From Lachancea dasiensis (taxonomy: Eukaryota > Ascomycota > Saccharomycetes > Saccharomycetales > Saccharomycetaceae): a DNA stretch of 64,000 nt. Positions 30,891 to 40,751 of the stretch are shown piece after piece. Each line of letters opens with the position of its first letter. The stretch's first letter is position 1. The position numbers were made by a program, and so were the translations under genes. Under the pieces are notes generated by a model. That model ran no database searches and had not been told where the DNA came from. It saw only the letters and a list, made by a program, of their open reading frames with translations. The stretch lies in NCBI GenBank assembly GCA_900074725.1, contig LT598457.1:1364001-1428000 (forward strand), read 5' to 3'.

Positions 30891-33638
30891 ATGTCATCTG
30901 GAAGAAGACCCAGCCTGTTCAATACTGTGTCGAATGACCTAATCACTGAGGACCCCAACGCGCCTCATGTTCCTCGTTTGACGAGGAGACTGACGGGATT
31001 TTTGCCGCAAGAGATCAAGGCGATAGAAACGAAGATCCCGGTGCAATCGCGCGAGCTTTGGAACAAGCACAAGGTGCAAAAGTTCAACACTAGCGAGGAA
31101 TTTGAGGAAAAGTTTATTTCGCATGTTGAATGGACGTTAGCCCGTTCGTTGTACAATTGTGACGACCTGGCAGCGTACCAGGCTACCTCACAGTCGGTGC
31201 GCGATAACTTGGTGATTGACTGGAACAAGACACAACAGAGACAAACCGTTCGTGGTGGAAAACGTGTGTACTATTTGTCCCTTGAGTTTCTGATGGGCAG
31301 AGCTCTAGACAATGCATTAATCAATATGCGTACCGACACGTCTGCACAGGATGTTGGTAAAACTGATCAAGTGCTGACCAAAGGAAATACATCGCGGGAG
31401 ATGATTCGCCAAGCGATGAAGGACCTGGGCTTCAAGCTGGAGGATATTCTCGAGCAGGAACCAGATGCGGCTTTAGGGAACGGTGGCTTGGGCCGTCTGG
31501 CAGCTTGTTTCGTTGACTCTTTAGCCACAGGTAATTTTCCTGCTTGGGGGTATGGGCTGCGCTACCAGTACGGTATTTTCGCGCAGAAGATCATCAACGG
31601 TTATCAGGTGGAGACTCCAGATTATTGGCTCAACTTCAGTAACCCTTGGGAAATTGAACGTGCCGAAATCCAAGTCCCGATCAACTTCTATGGATACGTT
31701 GATCGCACAAATGGCGAGCAGTCTACACTAGCACCTTCTGATTGGATTGGCGGTGAAAGAGTGTTAGCAATGGCCCACGACATGCCTATCCCTGGCTTCA
31801 AAACGTCGACTGTCAATAATTTGAGACTCTGGAACGCAAAGCCAACCACAGAATTTGACTTTTCTAAATTCAACAGTGGTGACTACAAAAATTCGGTGGA
31901 ACAGCAACAGCGGGCAGAGTCCATTACTGCTGTTCTCTATCCTAATGACAACTTTGAGCAAGGTAAAGAATTGCGGCTGAAGCAGCAGTACTTCTGGTGC
32001 GCTGCTTCTTTGCACGATATTGTAAGAAGGTTTAAGAAGAACGGGAGGCCCTGGTCTGAGTTTCCTGATGCTATCGCTATCCAATTGAACGACACCCACC
32101 CCACATTAGCGATTGTTGAATTGCAAAGAATTTTGGTTGATTTGGAGAAACTTGATTGGCACTTGGCCTGGGATATTGTTATAAAGACGTTTGCTTATAC
32201 GAACCACACTGTTATGCAAGAAGCCCTGGAGAAATGGCCCGTGGGTTTGTTAGGTCACTTGTTGCCAAGACACTTGGAGATCATTTTTGATATCAACTGG
32301 TTCTTCCTACAGAACGTGGAGAAAAAGTTTCCCCATGATATGGAGCTATTGTCTAGAGTCTCTATCATCGAAGACGCTTCCTCAGATAGGCAAGTGCGCA
32401 TGGCGTTTTTGGCCATCATTGGTTCTCACAAGGTCAACGGTGTGGCGGAATTGCACTCGGATTTGATCAAGACAACAATTTTTCAAGATTTCGTCAAGAT
32501 ATATGGCGCCAACAAATTCACAAACGTTACAAATGGTATCACTCCTAGGAGATGGTTGAAGCAAGCCAATCCCAAGTTGGCCCAGCTTATCAGCGAGACC
32601 ATAAATGATCCTAACGATGATTACCTGCTTGACATGTCAAAATTGACAGAGCTATCCAAATATGCCGAAGACGCGGGGTTCCAAAAGAAGTGGAACGACG
32701 TGAAACAATTCAACAAATTGAGACTTGCTGATTTGATCAAGCGTCTAAATGGTGGTGTTGACGTAATCGATAGAGAGCACATTAGAAACACTCTTTTCGA
32801 TATCCAGGTTAAACGGATACACGAGTACAAGCGCCAACAATTGAACATCTTTGGTGTAATTCATAGATACTTGGAAATGAAGGAGATGCTGCAGTCTGGT
32901 GGATCCATTGAAGAAGTGGCCAACAGGTACCCACGTAAAGTTTCCATCTTTGGTGGGAAGAGTGCTCCGGGTTACTACATGGCCAAACTGATCATCAAAC
33001 TTGTCAATTCGGTTGCCGAGGTTGTGAACAACGATGCCGAGATCCAAGATTTACTCAAGGTGTACTTTATCCCCGACTATAACGTTTCAAAAGCTGAGAT
33101 AATTACACCTGCAAGTGACCTGAGTGAGCACATTTCCACCGCTGGTACAGAGGCTTCCGGTACTTCGAACATGAAGTTTGTGATGAACGGTGGTTTGATC
33201 ATCGGCACTGTGGACGGAGCCAACGTGGAGATTACTCGAGAGATTGGTGAAGACAATATTTTCCTGTTTGGAAATCTGAGCGAAAATGTCGACGAACTCC
33301 GTTACAACCACCAATTCCACAACCCTGAATTACCAAAGCCTCTAAAGAGAGTTTTAGACACTGTTGAAAGCGGTGCATTTTCACCTCAAAACCATCACGA
33401 GTTTAAACCGCTGACTGATAGCATTAAATATCACGGCGATTACTATCTAGTGAGTGATGATTTCGAATCTTACATTGCTACGCAGGACTTGGTGGATGAG
33501 GTATACCACAAAAACAAGAAGGAGTGGCTCAAGAAGAGCATTTTGAGCGTTGCCAACGTTGGGTTTTTCAGCAGTGACAGGTGCATTGAGGAATACGCTG
33601 AGACTATTTGGAATGCGGAGCCCGTGAAGCCAGAATGA
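30891..33638 (+). CDS. GPH1: Glycogen phosphorylase
   Basis: Releases glucose-1-phosphate from glycogen with pyridoxal phosphate as cofactor (S. cerevisiae Gph1, YPR160W, 902 residues). The protein here has 915 residues. Family blocks are unmistakable: YYLSLEFLMGRALDN, ALGNGGLGRLAACF, IAIQLNDTHPTLAIVEL, TNGITPRRWL, VKRIHEYKRQQLN, and the cofactor site EASGTSNMKFVMNGG with the phosphate-binding Lys762. The N-terminal tail has an RRLTGF segment like that phosphorylated in the yeast enzyme, so control by protein kinase A is plausible. The frame is intact from ATG to TGA. It follows KRE6 in the same order as YPR159W-YPR160W, apart from the intervening tRNA and MCM4. Confidence 0.97.
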   Translation: MSSGRRPSLFNTVSNDLITEDPNAPHVPRLTRRLTGFLPQEIKAIETKIPVQSRELWNKHKVQKFNTSEEFEEKFISHVEWTLARSLYNCDDLAAYQATSQSVRDNLVIDWNKTQQRQTVRGGKRVYYLSLEFLMGRALDNALINMRTDTSAQDVGKTDQVLTKGNTSREMIRQAMKDLGFKLEDILEQEPDAALGNGGLGRLAACFVDSLATGNFPAWGYGLRYQYGIFAQKIINGYQVETPDYWLNFSNPWEIERAEIQVPINFYGYVDRTNGEQSTLAPSDWIGGERVLAMAHDMPIPGFKTSTVNNLRLWNAKPTTEFDFSKFNSGDYKNSVEQQQRAESITAVLYPNDNFEQGKELRLKQQYFWCAASLHDIVRRFKKNGRPWSEFPDAIAIQLNDTHPTLAIVELQRILVDLEKLDWHLAWDIVIKTFAYTNHTVMQEALEKWPVGLLGHLLPRHLEIIFDINWFFLQNVEKKFPHDMELLSRVSIIEDASSDRQVRMAFLAIIGSHKVNGVAELHSDLIKTTIFQDFVKIYGANKFTNVTNGITPRRWLKQANPKLAQLISETINDPNDDYLLDMSKLTELSKYAEDAGFQKKWNDVKQFNKLRLADLIKRLNGGVDVIDREHIRNTLFDIQVKRIHEYKRQQLNIFGVIHRYLEMKEMLQSGGSIEEVANRYPRKVSIFGGKSAPGYYMAKLIIKLVNSVAEVVNNDAEIQDLLKVYFIPDYNVSKAEIITPASDLSEHISTAGTEASGTSNMKFVMNGGLIIGTVDGANVEITREIGEDNIFLFGNLSENVDELRYNHQFHNPELPKPLKRVLDTVESGAFSPQNHHEFKPLTDSIKYHGDYYLVSDDFESYIATQDLVDEVYHKNKKEWLKKSILSVANVGFFSSDRCIEEYAETIWNAEPVKPE

Positions 33639-33892
33639 GAAGCTGGTTTGTGGTCAGCAGCATTACACATTTTAAATTAAACACATATTAAACTGAAAAG
33701 TGATTCAGCCAAAATAAAAATGTGTAGATCGTTAGTGTAAACTAGAACCCAGCCTACCTAAGCAGTCGAACACTAGTGACTAATTTCTGGGGGATTTTCG
33801 TACATGATTAATTGCTCATGTGTTGTGGCTGGAGCTAATGTGTCGTGTCTGTCATGCGTAAATAGGGAAACTTCTTATCGCCATTCCTGAAG

Positions 33893-34192
33893 TCAGCCAT
33901 CAAACATGTCCGCAATGCCGACAGTCTCTGGCCGAGCAGGTATTTCTTGCCAAGGGCCACTTTGAGTACTCTTGTTTCTGGCAGCATCAAATTCTAAATA
34001 CTGCGGAGCGAAAGGTGCAGAAGTTTCGATATCCGCTGCAGTACAACTAATTAGTAACCGAGGATTACGGCTCTTGGCATGTTGAGATTGGTGCCGACGA
34101 ATCGCAGAAATCATGGGCCTGGAGATATGACTGACTAGTTTGGTCACACTTGGCAGAGTATGAGAAAGATGCCGGCCATCCAGCTCACTCAT
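33893..34192 (-). CDS. Uncharacterised 99-residue ORF
   Basis: I do not recognise this protein. The ATG at 34192 gives 99 residues. The basic, Ser/Arg/His-containing N-terminal half (HTLPSVTKLVSHISRP, MISAIRRHQSQHAK) has almost no acidic residues, which would suit a mitochondrial presequence. The C-terminal half is more acidic and Pro-containing and ends GIADMFDG. It is divergent from the JEN gene with 121 bp between starts, and about 250 bp from the GPH1 stop on the other strand. Codon use and the balanced composition look more gene-like than the surrounding short frames, but no homology supports it. Confidence 0.4.
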   Translation of the reverse strand: MSELDGRHLSHTLPSVTKLVSHISRPMISAIRRHQSQHAKSRNPRLLISCTAADIETSAPFAPQYLEFDAARNKSTQSGPWQEIPARPETVGIADMFDG

Positions 34193-34313
34193 CGACACAC
34201 GCCCCGGGGACAGGATAGTATATATAGATATGCGATCATCCGGTTCAGTATGGTTTAATTATATGGGGGAAAGAGAGCGTGCGTAGGATTAAATCTTGTA
34301 AGGTCGAGAAGAC

Positions 34314-35984
34314 ATGATGATCACCAATACAGCGACCTCGTCGTCAGACTCGTTTATCGAAAGAGAAGTGAGGAATGGTTGCCGAGAAGAAGAAATTAAA
34401 GACCAGCATCAACTGACTACAGGATTAGCAAAACAATATTTAAAGACACGTTTCACCACTTTGTTCCCATCAAAGGCCGTACTTCGGGAAAACTGGAACA
34501 AATATCCCTGGAATCCATTTCCTGCGTTAGTCCATTTAAATGCCAGACAAGTCCAATATTTTGTGGTGGGATTTTTGGCTTGGACGTGGGATGCCTTGGA
34601 CTTCTTTGCAGTGTCACTGAATTTAACGGAGATTGCAGAGGATCTCCACACACCGATAAAAGATGTTACACATGCTATTACCTTAGTGTTATTATTAAGG
34701 GTAGTAGGTGCCATTTTGTTTGGCTATCTGGGGGATAGATTTGGTCGCAAGCTGCCCTACTGTCTGTCAATGTTTCTGATTATAGTGGTTCAGATTGGCA
34801 CAGGATTTGTGAAGAATTTCCCTGCCTTTTTAGGTTGCAGAGCTCTCTTTGGGGTGGTAATGGGGTCTATCTTTGGTGTAGCGAGCGCTACGGCTTTAGA
34901 AAATGCACCAGAAGAATCCAAATCTATTTTGTCTGGTATCTTTCAAGAAGGTTACGCCTTGGGCTACCTGCTAGGTGTGATATTTAAGCGGGCCATTGTG
35001 GATAATTCCCCATATGGGTGGAGGTCTTTTTTTTGGTTTAGTGCTGGTCCCCCAGCTCTCTTTATTGTCTGGAGGCTACTTCTTCCAGAGTCCGAGGCCT
35101 TTTTAAAACGGCAAGTTCCTACCTCAGAGAGTTCTGGAGCAAAACGTGCAGAACCGCCATCGTCCAGGTTTTGGAGAAATGCAAAACTAGCCCTCAAAAG
35201 ACAGTGGATGACCTTAATTTATATGGTCATACTGATGGCCATGTTCAACTTCTCGTCGCATGGCTCTCAGGACTTATTTCCAACAATGCTTTCTAAACAG
35301 TATGGGTACTCAGAAGATGCATCAACTGTCACCAATGCAGTGGCGAACATTGGGGCGTTAGTTGGTGGTATTCTGGTTGCACACGTATCATCTTTCATCG
35401 GGCGTCGATGCGCTATTGTCCTGTGTTGCGTAGGAGGTGGTGCATTTTTATATCCGTGGGGCTTTCTATCAAACCCTCGACAACTAAACCCCTCCGTATT
35501 TTTCCTTCAGTTTTTCGTTCAAGGAGCATGGGGAGTAGTTCCCATTCATTTGACTGAGCTTTCTCCTGTTGAGTTTCGTACATTTGTTATTGGCGTTGCT
35601 TATCAGTTAGGAAACATGATCAGTAGCGCATCATCTACAATCGAGGCAAGTATAGGAGAGCGTTTTCCAATCGAAGGAAAGGAAGGTGTATACGATTATG
35701 GAAAGGTAATGTGCATCTTTATGGGAAGTGTTTTTGCCGCATTGTTAATAACAACCGTGCTGGGTCCCGAAAATAAAGGTGGGGAGATTGTCATCGATGA
35801 AGAACGTGTTTACGAAAGCAATTTGGTTGCCAGAAACGAATTTTATGATTTAGAGCGTGCAGCCTCTATTGAAACGTCACAATCAGCATTTAAGCCGGTT
35901 CTTGAACATGTTGCCGATATCGGCGCTTATAATAATTCCGGCGATGATAGTCCAAAACCCGGCAGTAATCATAATGCCAAGTAA
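34314..35984 (+). CDS. JEN1: JEN-family carboxylate:H+ symporter
   Basis: Plasma-membrane monocarboxylate (lactate, pyruvate) proton symporter of the Jen family in the major facilitator superfamily (S. cerevisiae Jen1, YKL217W, 616 residues). It has 556 residues: a cytosolic N-terminus of about 80 residues ending in the conserved NWNKYPWNPFPAL block, 12 predicted membrane segments, the loop motif GDRFGRK (about residue 140), and the Jen signature NxxSHxSQDxxxT, here NFSSHGSQDLFPT (from about residue 312). Other yeasts have a second subfamily, Jen2, for dicarboxylates, and I cannot separate the two by eye. A TATATATA stretch at about 34218-34226 lies 90 bp upstream. It converges with ARO8, 126 bp between stop codons. 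Confidence 0.9.
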   Translation: MMITNTATSSSDSFIEREVRNGCREEEIKDQHQLTTGLAKQYLKTRFTTLFPSKAVLRENWNKYPWNPFPALVHLNARQVQYFVVGFLAWTWDALDFFAVSLNLTEIAEDLHTPIKDVTHAITLVLLLRVVGAILFGYLGDRFGRKLPYCLSMFLIIVVQIGTGFVKNFPAFLGCRALFGVVMGSIFGVASATALENAPEESKSILSGIFQEGYALGYLLGVIFKRAIVDNSPYGWRSFFWFSAGPPALFIVWRLLLPESEAFLKRQVPTSESSGAKRAEPPSSRFWRNAKLALKRQWMTLIYMVILMAMFNFSSHGSQDLFPTMLSKQYGYSEDASTVTNAVANIGALVGGILVAHVSSFIGRRCAIVLCCVGGGAFLYPWGFLSNPRQLNPSVFFLQFFVQGAWGVVPIHLTELSPVEFRTFVIGVAYQLGNMISSASSTIEASIGERFPIEGKEGVYDYGKVMCIFMGSVFAALLITTVLGPENKGGEIVIDEERVYESNLVARNEFYDLERAASIETSQSAFKPVLEHVADIGAYNNSGDDSPKPGSNHNAK

Positions 35985-36110
35985 GTTTAAACCAGCCAAA
36001 TTTTGATCGAGGTAAGCCGGAACTTTCCAGAGAAATTGAAGATTTTGGTGTTGGCTTGTTTTGTTGGTCTATGTAATATGTATAATCTTTTTTACATTCG
36101 TACCTTGATA

Positions 36111-37601
36111 CTACAATTGAAACTCTTCCTTAAGAGCGAGACCAAACCTCTTTATACCCTCTCTCAACTTGTCCAGTGGCACAGCAGCGTATGTTCCTCT
36201 GAAGATTACTCCATTAGGATCTAGTTCCTGTTTGCTTGAAGTAGGTTGAGGTGGTTGAGTGTCCCCCAGAGCCTTGAACCAAGCACCAGGAACAACTAGT
36301 ACGCCGCTCGCAACAACCTTCTCGTAGATAGCTTGTTCGACAAGCTCAGGTTTAGATTGATACTTGGTAGCAAACTCCGGATGCGAAGAGGCGTCAATGT
36401 TCAAGGTAAAGAACATACCTGCGATTGGTGGATTGATGTGGAAGGCTGGGCTCTCTGGAATATACTCGTAGAGAGCATCAATAGCAACATCACGCTTTTC
36501 ATTGTATTCACGACGCATGCCTATTAGCCAGTCTAAGAATCCACCCTGACCCCAACGGTTCAATGTTCCGGCCACAATGCTTTGACTGAAGCCAGAAGGG
36601 TTTTGTATGGTCATTTCGTGAAGCTGAAGGTATGCTTTCAAAATCTTCGCGGAAGCGACAATCCACCCCAATCTGGTACCGGGTCCTAGGACCTTAGAGA
36701 ACGAATCCATTCTAATAACACGACCTTCGGTATCCAGCGAGATAAAAGATTTAGCCAAGGATTTGACAAACTCATCATGAGAGGCAAATTCGGTGGCCTT
36801 TCTTTGTGAGGGATCTTTTTGGTAAGCATCCATCTGTAGAAAATAGTAAGGTTCATCTTCCAAAATTAGCAAATCGTGCTTTTGGGCAATACGGTAGATT
36901 TCCACTTTGCGGTCATCACTCAACGAGGAGCCTGTAGGATTTTGACCAGTTGGGATTGTGTACAATAATTTGGGCTTCCTGGTTTCTGGGTTCCAATTGT
37001 CCAAAATGCTTTCCAACCTTTCAGGAATCAACCCATGGTCGTCCAGCGGCACGGGGAAAACATTGACACCTTGGGCCTCAGCGGCGTAAATGGATGAAGA
37101 AAAAGTGTACTGTTCGGCCAAAATGGTGTCGCCTTTGTTGCAGAAAATTCTAAGGGTAGATTCCCATGATCCAGTATTACCAGTGGTGGCCAGGATGTCC
37201 CAATCGGCGTACTTCATGCCGTGCACCAGCTGGGTGTGCTCCCTAACAAATGATAGAAACTCTGGCTGGCCCTTGCTGTGTCCATATTGCAAAGAGCGCG
37301 AAAGCGGGATGTCCTTGGAGTCACCGGCCTTGGTGACTTCGTTCTTGCGTACTTGAACATGGCAGGTGTCTTTGGCGTCCCCAGAAGGCGATTCACCAAT
37401 CCCATTAGCAAATGGAGGCAATGGCGACTCTACCTGCAAGTTGTCCCAAGGAAAGTATTTGCTCATGGGCAGCCCACCGCCCAAAAAGACGATATTGGGG
37501 TCTTGGAACAAGTGGATGCACGACTTTAGAGGCGACGACTTACGTGCTTTGGTTTCATCCGAGAAGAGGTGCGAGAAGTCTAAAGAATCACCCACAGTCA
37601 T
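36111..37601 (-). CDS. ARO8: Aromatic aminotransferase I
   Basis: Transaminase that makes phenylalanine and tyrosine and also acts on 2-aminoadipate (S. cerevisiae Aro8, YGL202W, 500 residues). The protein here has 496 residues with fold-type I aminotransferase landmarks. These are [15 protein letters not shown] near the N-terminus, [23 protein letters not shown] (the cofactor-ring Asp/Tyr region), and [16 protein letters not shown] with the cofactor Lys at about 303. It is divergent from KEX1, exactly as YGL202W and YGL203C are in S. cerevisiae. TGACTC half-sites of the Gcn4 type lie upstream at 37866-37871 (reverse) and 38092-38097, which fits general amino-acid control. Confidence 0.96.
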   Translation of the reverse strand: MTVGDSLDFSHLFSDETKARKSSPLKSCIHLFQDPNIVFLGGGLPMSKYFPWDNLQVESPLPPFANGIGESPSGDAKDTCHVQVRKNEVTKAGDSKDIPLSRSLQYGHSKGQPEFLSFVREHTQLVHGMKYADWDILATTGNTGSWESTLRIFCNKGDTILAEQYTFSSSIYAAEAQGVNVFPVPLDDHGLIPERLESILDNWNPETRKPKLLYTIPTGQNPTGSSLSDDRKVEIYRIAQKHDLLILEDEPYYFLQMDAYQKDPSQRKATEFASHDEFVKSLAKSFISLDTEGRVIRMDSFSKVLGPGTRLGWIVASAKILKAYLQLHEMTIQNPSGFSQSIVAGTLNRWGQGGFLDWLIGMRREYNEKRDVAIDALYEYIPESPAFHINPPIAGMFFTLNIDASSHPEFATKYQSKPELVEQAIYEKVVASGVLVVPGAWFKALGDTQPPQPTSSKQELDPNGVIFRGTYAAVPLDKLREGIKRFGLALKEEFQL

Positions 37602-38579
37602 TGTTTGAAGTTCTGTTGGTGCGTTTAGTGGACAGGAGAGCTTGCTTTGAGCGGGAAGAGAAACAGCGCTTTGGATTTTTTAGTAAAACACTCGATCCGC
37701 ACGGTGAACACAACTGCTAAACCTGACGAACAATCGGCTACTGGGATATGAAATACACGATTTCCGTGGTATAAATACGGTTTTGCCTCGGCGTTGGGTG
37801 TAAAATTCCGTGCAAATACGCCGACGACGACAGTAGCGATAATGCTGCTCTTACCAATCTGAGAAGAGTCACACAGCTAAATGTGTGTCATCGGTGCTCC
37901 ATGAGCGAAATTTTTCTTTTCGAAAGGCATCATTTCCATTTATCGTCTACCATCATCGCCGTCACTAGGCGATAAGAGAAGAAACGACAGCCGAACGCAG
38001 CGTTCAAAATGGAAAATCCGAAAAGAAACGGGTGTCTCGAAAGAAGAAGAAACCTCTGTTTCCCAAAATGGTAGCCACGCAACTCGACGTTTGACTCGAA
38101 GTTCGACCAGAAAATAGGATCGTGAAAACCACGCGACGAGACGAGTACATACCGTTAACAGTGATCGATTTGCGTGCTATTGACACCTACGCCTATCATT
38201 TAGCCGCCCTTGAGCTAGAGGACTAGAACCACGAAGCGAGGCAGGAAAAGCTAAACGAGGCCCATTTAGATAGGCACCGGGTGCTTCATATCTCTGGTTG
38301 TCTTTGCATCAAGCGGCAGTTCGCCAAGATAGCAGATTTTGGCTCACTATCGTTATTGTTATGCGGACAGTTTGCGACATGAAGAGCCCCTTGCCACTTT
38401 TTATACTCCCACATATCATGCTCGACGAGCCACAATAGTCTTTTGTACGGTGATTAATATAACATATATTATATATACATGTTATGGTAGTGATCATCCG
38501 GGTGTTGAATTCCAGCAGGATCTAGCTAACTCGAGCTCTTTCGACACCGGACCCTTGGTTACGTCCCTTCTCACTCGCT
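37602..38579. promoter_or_regulatory. ARO8/KEX1 divergent promoter region
   Basis: 978 bp between divergent genes. GAGTCA at 37866-37871 and TGACTC at 38092-38097 are Gcn4-type half-sites. An AT-rich TATATATATACATG stretch near 38466-38480 is about 100 bp before the KEX1 ATG and may be its TATA region. No gene is visible. Confidence 0.4.
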
Positions 38580-40751
38580 ATGCTATCTACCAAAGTGATA
38601 AGCCTGGTGTCACCCCTATTTACGGCCTTGCTGTTTGCATTTAGGTTCTCATGGGCTGCATCGTCAGCTCAGGACTATGCGATTGCCCCGGAGCTGATCC
38701 CAGGCCTTTCTGCTGTAGAGGACCGTGATTTGATACCCGAAATGCATGCTGGGCACATCCCACTAGGCCCGGAAGACGACGTTAACGCCAAGAACTATTT
38801 TTTTTGGAAGTTCCACGACACCTCAGGGCGCAGCAGTTCCCAAGCTCAGAACACCCTTGTTTTCTGGTTGAATGGCGGCCCCGGCTGCTCCTCCATGGAT
38901 GGAGCGTTGATGGAGGCTGGCGGTCTGCGCATTGACTCTTCTGGTAAAGCGTATTTGAACGAGGGTGCTTGGCATACGAGGGGCGACATTGTTTTCGTCG
39001 ACCAACCTGCAGGAACCGGATTCTCCACCGTCGGCGCGGACTCCGAGTATGACACTGACCTGCTTGCCGTTTCGCAGAACTTTCTCACTTTTTTGCATCG
39101 TTACTTCGAAGTTTTTCCCCACGACATTCAAAAGCAAATCGTTTTGGCAGGTGAGTCCTATGCTGGCCAGTACATCCCTTATTTTGCACATGCTATCTTA
39201 GAACAGAACGGTAAAGACGTGGAGAACAACATTAAGTTGAGTGCCCTACTCATCGGTAACGGCTGGATTGATCCCAATCAACAAGCCCTGTCATATATTC
39301 CTTTCGCACTGGAGAAAGGGCTTATCGAAAAGACCAATAATAAGCTCACGGGCCTGTTAAGTCAACAGGAAAAATGTCAAAACCAACTCAACTCGAACGA
39401 CGAGCTCCCTTTTTCGGTGCCTGAATGTGAAAATATACTGACGGAGCTGTTAGATGTGACTAGAATTACCGACGGCTCTGACGGTAGAAAAGTCGATCCC
39501 AACCAGGAATGTCTCAACATTTATGATATACGACTCAGAGACTCCTTCCCATCCTGTGGTATGAGTTGGCCGGGCGATTTGCCCAATCTAGCCAAGTTTT
39601 TCGGAACCCCAGGTGTTATGGAAGCGCTCCATTTGGATTCCGAGAAGGTCCCGAAATGGCATGAATGTGACGACCAAGTGTCGAATCATTTAAGAAACCT
39701 TGAGTCCAAACCATCAATTCATATTCTGCCTCAGATTTTGGAGTCTGGTATTGAGGTCATACTTTTCAATGGTGATCAAGATATCATCTGCAACAATCTC
39801 GGAATAGAAACTCTCATCAACAGCTTAACGTGGAATGGTGGGAAAGGCTTTTCTGACAAGGTACAATATTACGATTGGGAGTATCAATATGGGACCGATT
39901 ACGAAGTTGCACCTGCTGGTTACGTGAAGTACGACCGGAATTTGACTTTCATCAGCGTTTACAATGCTTCGCACATGGTACCATTTGACAACGGGCTCGT
40001 CAGCCGTGGAATAATGGATATCTACTTAAATGACGTCGAACTGCTTCAAGGCGAAGATGGCGACATTTTAGTGAGCCACATGATCAATAACGATGTCCAA
40101 TATTTGGAACCTACGGTTTCTGTTGAGTATGATGACCAAGGTGAAGACGAGGATTCAAAGGATCTCGAGGAAAACAACGGTGATGAAACAAATGACAATG
40201 GCGACAATGAAATGGGAGAGACTAATGAGCACGGAGGCGACCAAGACGGCAACGATGACCACAGCAAAGGTGATGACGATAATGATAAAGATGACGACGA
40301 CGATAACGATGATGAAGACGATGATGAAGATAAAGACGATGATGATGAGGACGACGAAGATGACGAGGACGATGAGAACGATGACGATGATGGTGATGAT
40401 GATGATGATGAAGACGAAGCTGATAATAAAGATGCTTCTGCAAACAAGCACCAACTACTGAGAGACACTCACAAACTCACTGTGGCCGGTGGGTCAATAT
40501 TGCTTTCTATGGCTATTATTATAGGTCTTTACTTCACATTTCGTGAACGATTCCGTCCTAAACTTCGTGCTATACTCATAGATCCAAATGGAAGACAGGA
40601 GCAGGGCAAGAAATCGGTGTCGTGGGCAGCAGATTTGGAGCAGGACGCCGCGGACCTTGTCGAACCGCCACAAGGCTCTCAGAATAAAAAAGGATACTCC
40701 AATGTGCCAACACAGGAATCAAGGGGATCTTTTGAACTGGATGATTTGTAG
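38580..40751 (+). CDS. KEX1: KEX1 Golgi carboxypeptidase
   Basis: Serine carboxypeptidase of the late Golgi that trims Lys and Arg from the C-termini of precursors such as alpha-factor and killer toxin (S. cerevisiae Kex1, YGL203C, 729 residues). The protein here has 723 residues: a signal peptide (about 1-28), then the catalytic domain with WLNGGPGCSS and the triad Ser193 (GESYAG), Asp401 (NGDQDIIC) and His465 (NASHMVPFD). A lumenal stalk of about 100 residues is almost wholly Asp/Glu/Asn (about 517-620). One membrane span follows (SILLSMAIIIGLYFTF, about 635-655), then a cytosolic tail with a YSNVP-type sorting signal near the end. The acidic stalk is a family trait, here encoded by GAT/GAC/GAA repeats. 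Confidence 0.96.
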   Translation: MLSTKVISLVSPLFTALLFAFRFSWAASSAQDYAIAPELIPGLSAVEDRDLIPEMHAGHIPLGPEDDVNAKNYFFWKFHDTSGRSSSQAQNTLVFWLNGGPGCSSMDGALMEAGGLRIDSSGKAYLNEGAWHTRGDIVFVDQPAGTGFSTVGADSEYDTDLLAVSQNFLTFLHRYFEVFPHDIQKQIVLAGESYAGQYIPYFAHAILEQNGKDVENNIKLSALLIGNGWIDPNQQALSYIPFALEKGLIEKTNNKLTGLLSQQEKCQNQLNSNDELPFSVPECENILTELLDVTRITDGSDGRKVDPNQECLNIYDIRLRDSFPSCGMSWPGDLPNLAKFFGTPGVMEALHLDSEKVPKWHECDDQVSNHLRNLESKPSIHILPQILESGIEVILFNGDQDIICNNLGIETLINSLTWNGGKGFSDKVQYYDWEYQYGTDYEVAPAGYVKYDRNLTFISVYNASHMVPFDNGLVSRGIMDIYLNDVELLQGEDGDILVSHMINNDVQYLEPTVSVEYDDQGEDEDSKDLEENNGDETNDNGDNEMGETNEHGGDQDGNDDHSKGDDDNDKDDDDDNDDEDDDEDKDDDDEDDEDDEDDENDDDDGDDDDDEDEADNKDASANKHQLLRDTHKLTVAGGSILLSMAIIIGLYFTFRERFRPKLRAILIDPNGRQEQGKKSVSWAADLEQDAADLVEPPQGSQNKKGYSNVPTQESRGSFELDDL

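Noticed and set aside
40155-40454. Ile/Val-, His- and Ser-rich frames opposite the KEX1 stalk
   Set aside because: They are shadows of the GAT/GAC repeat that encodes the acidic stalk.
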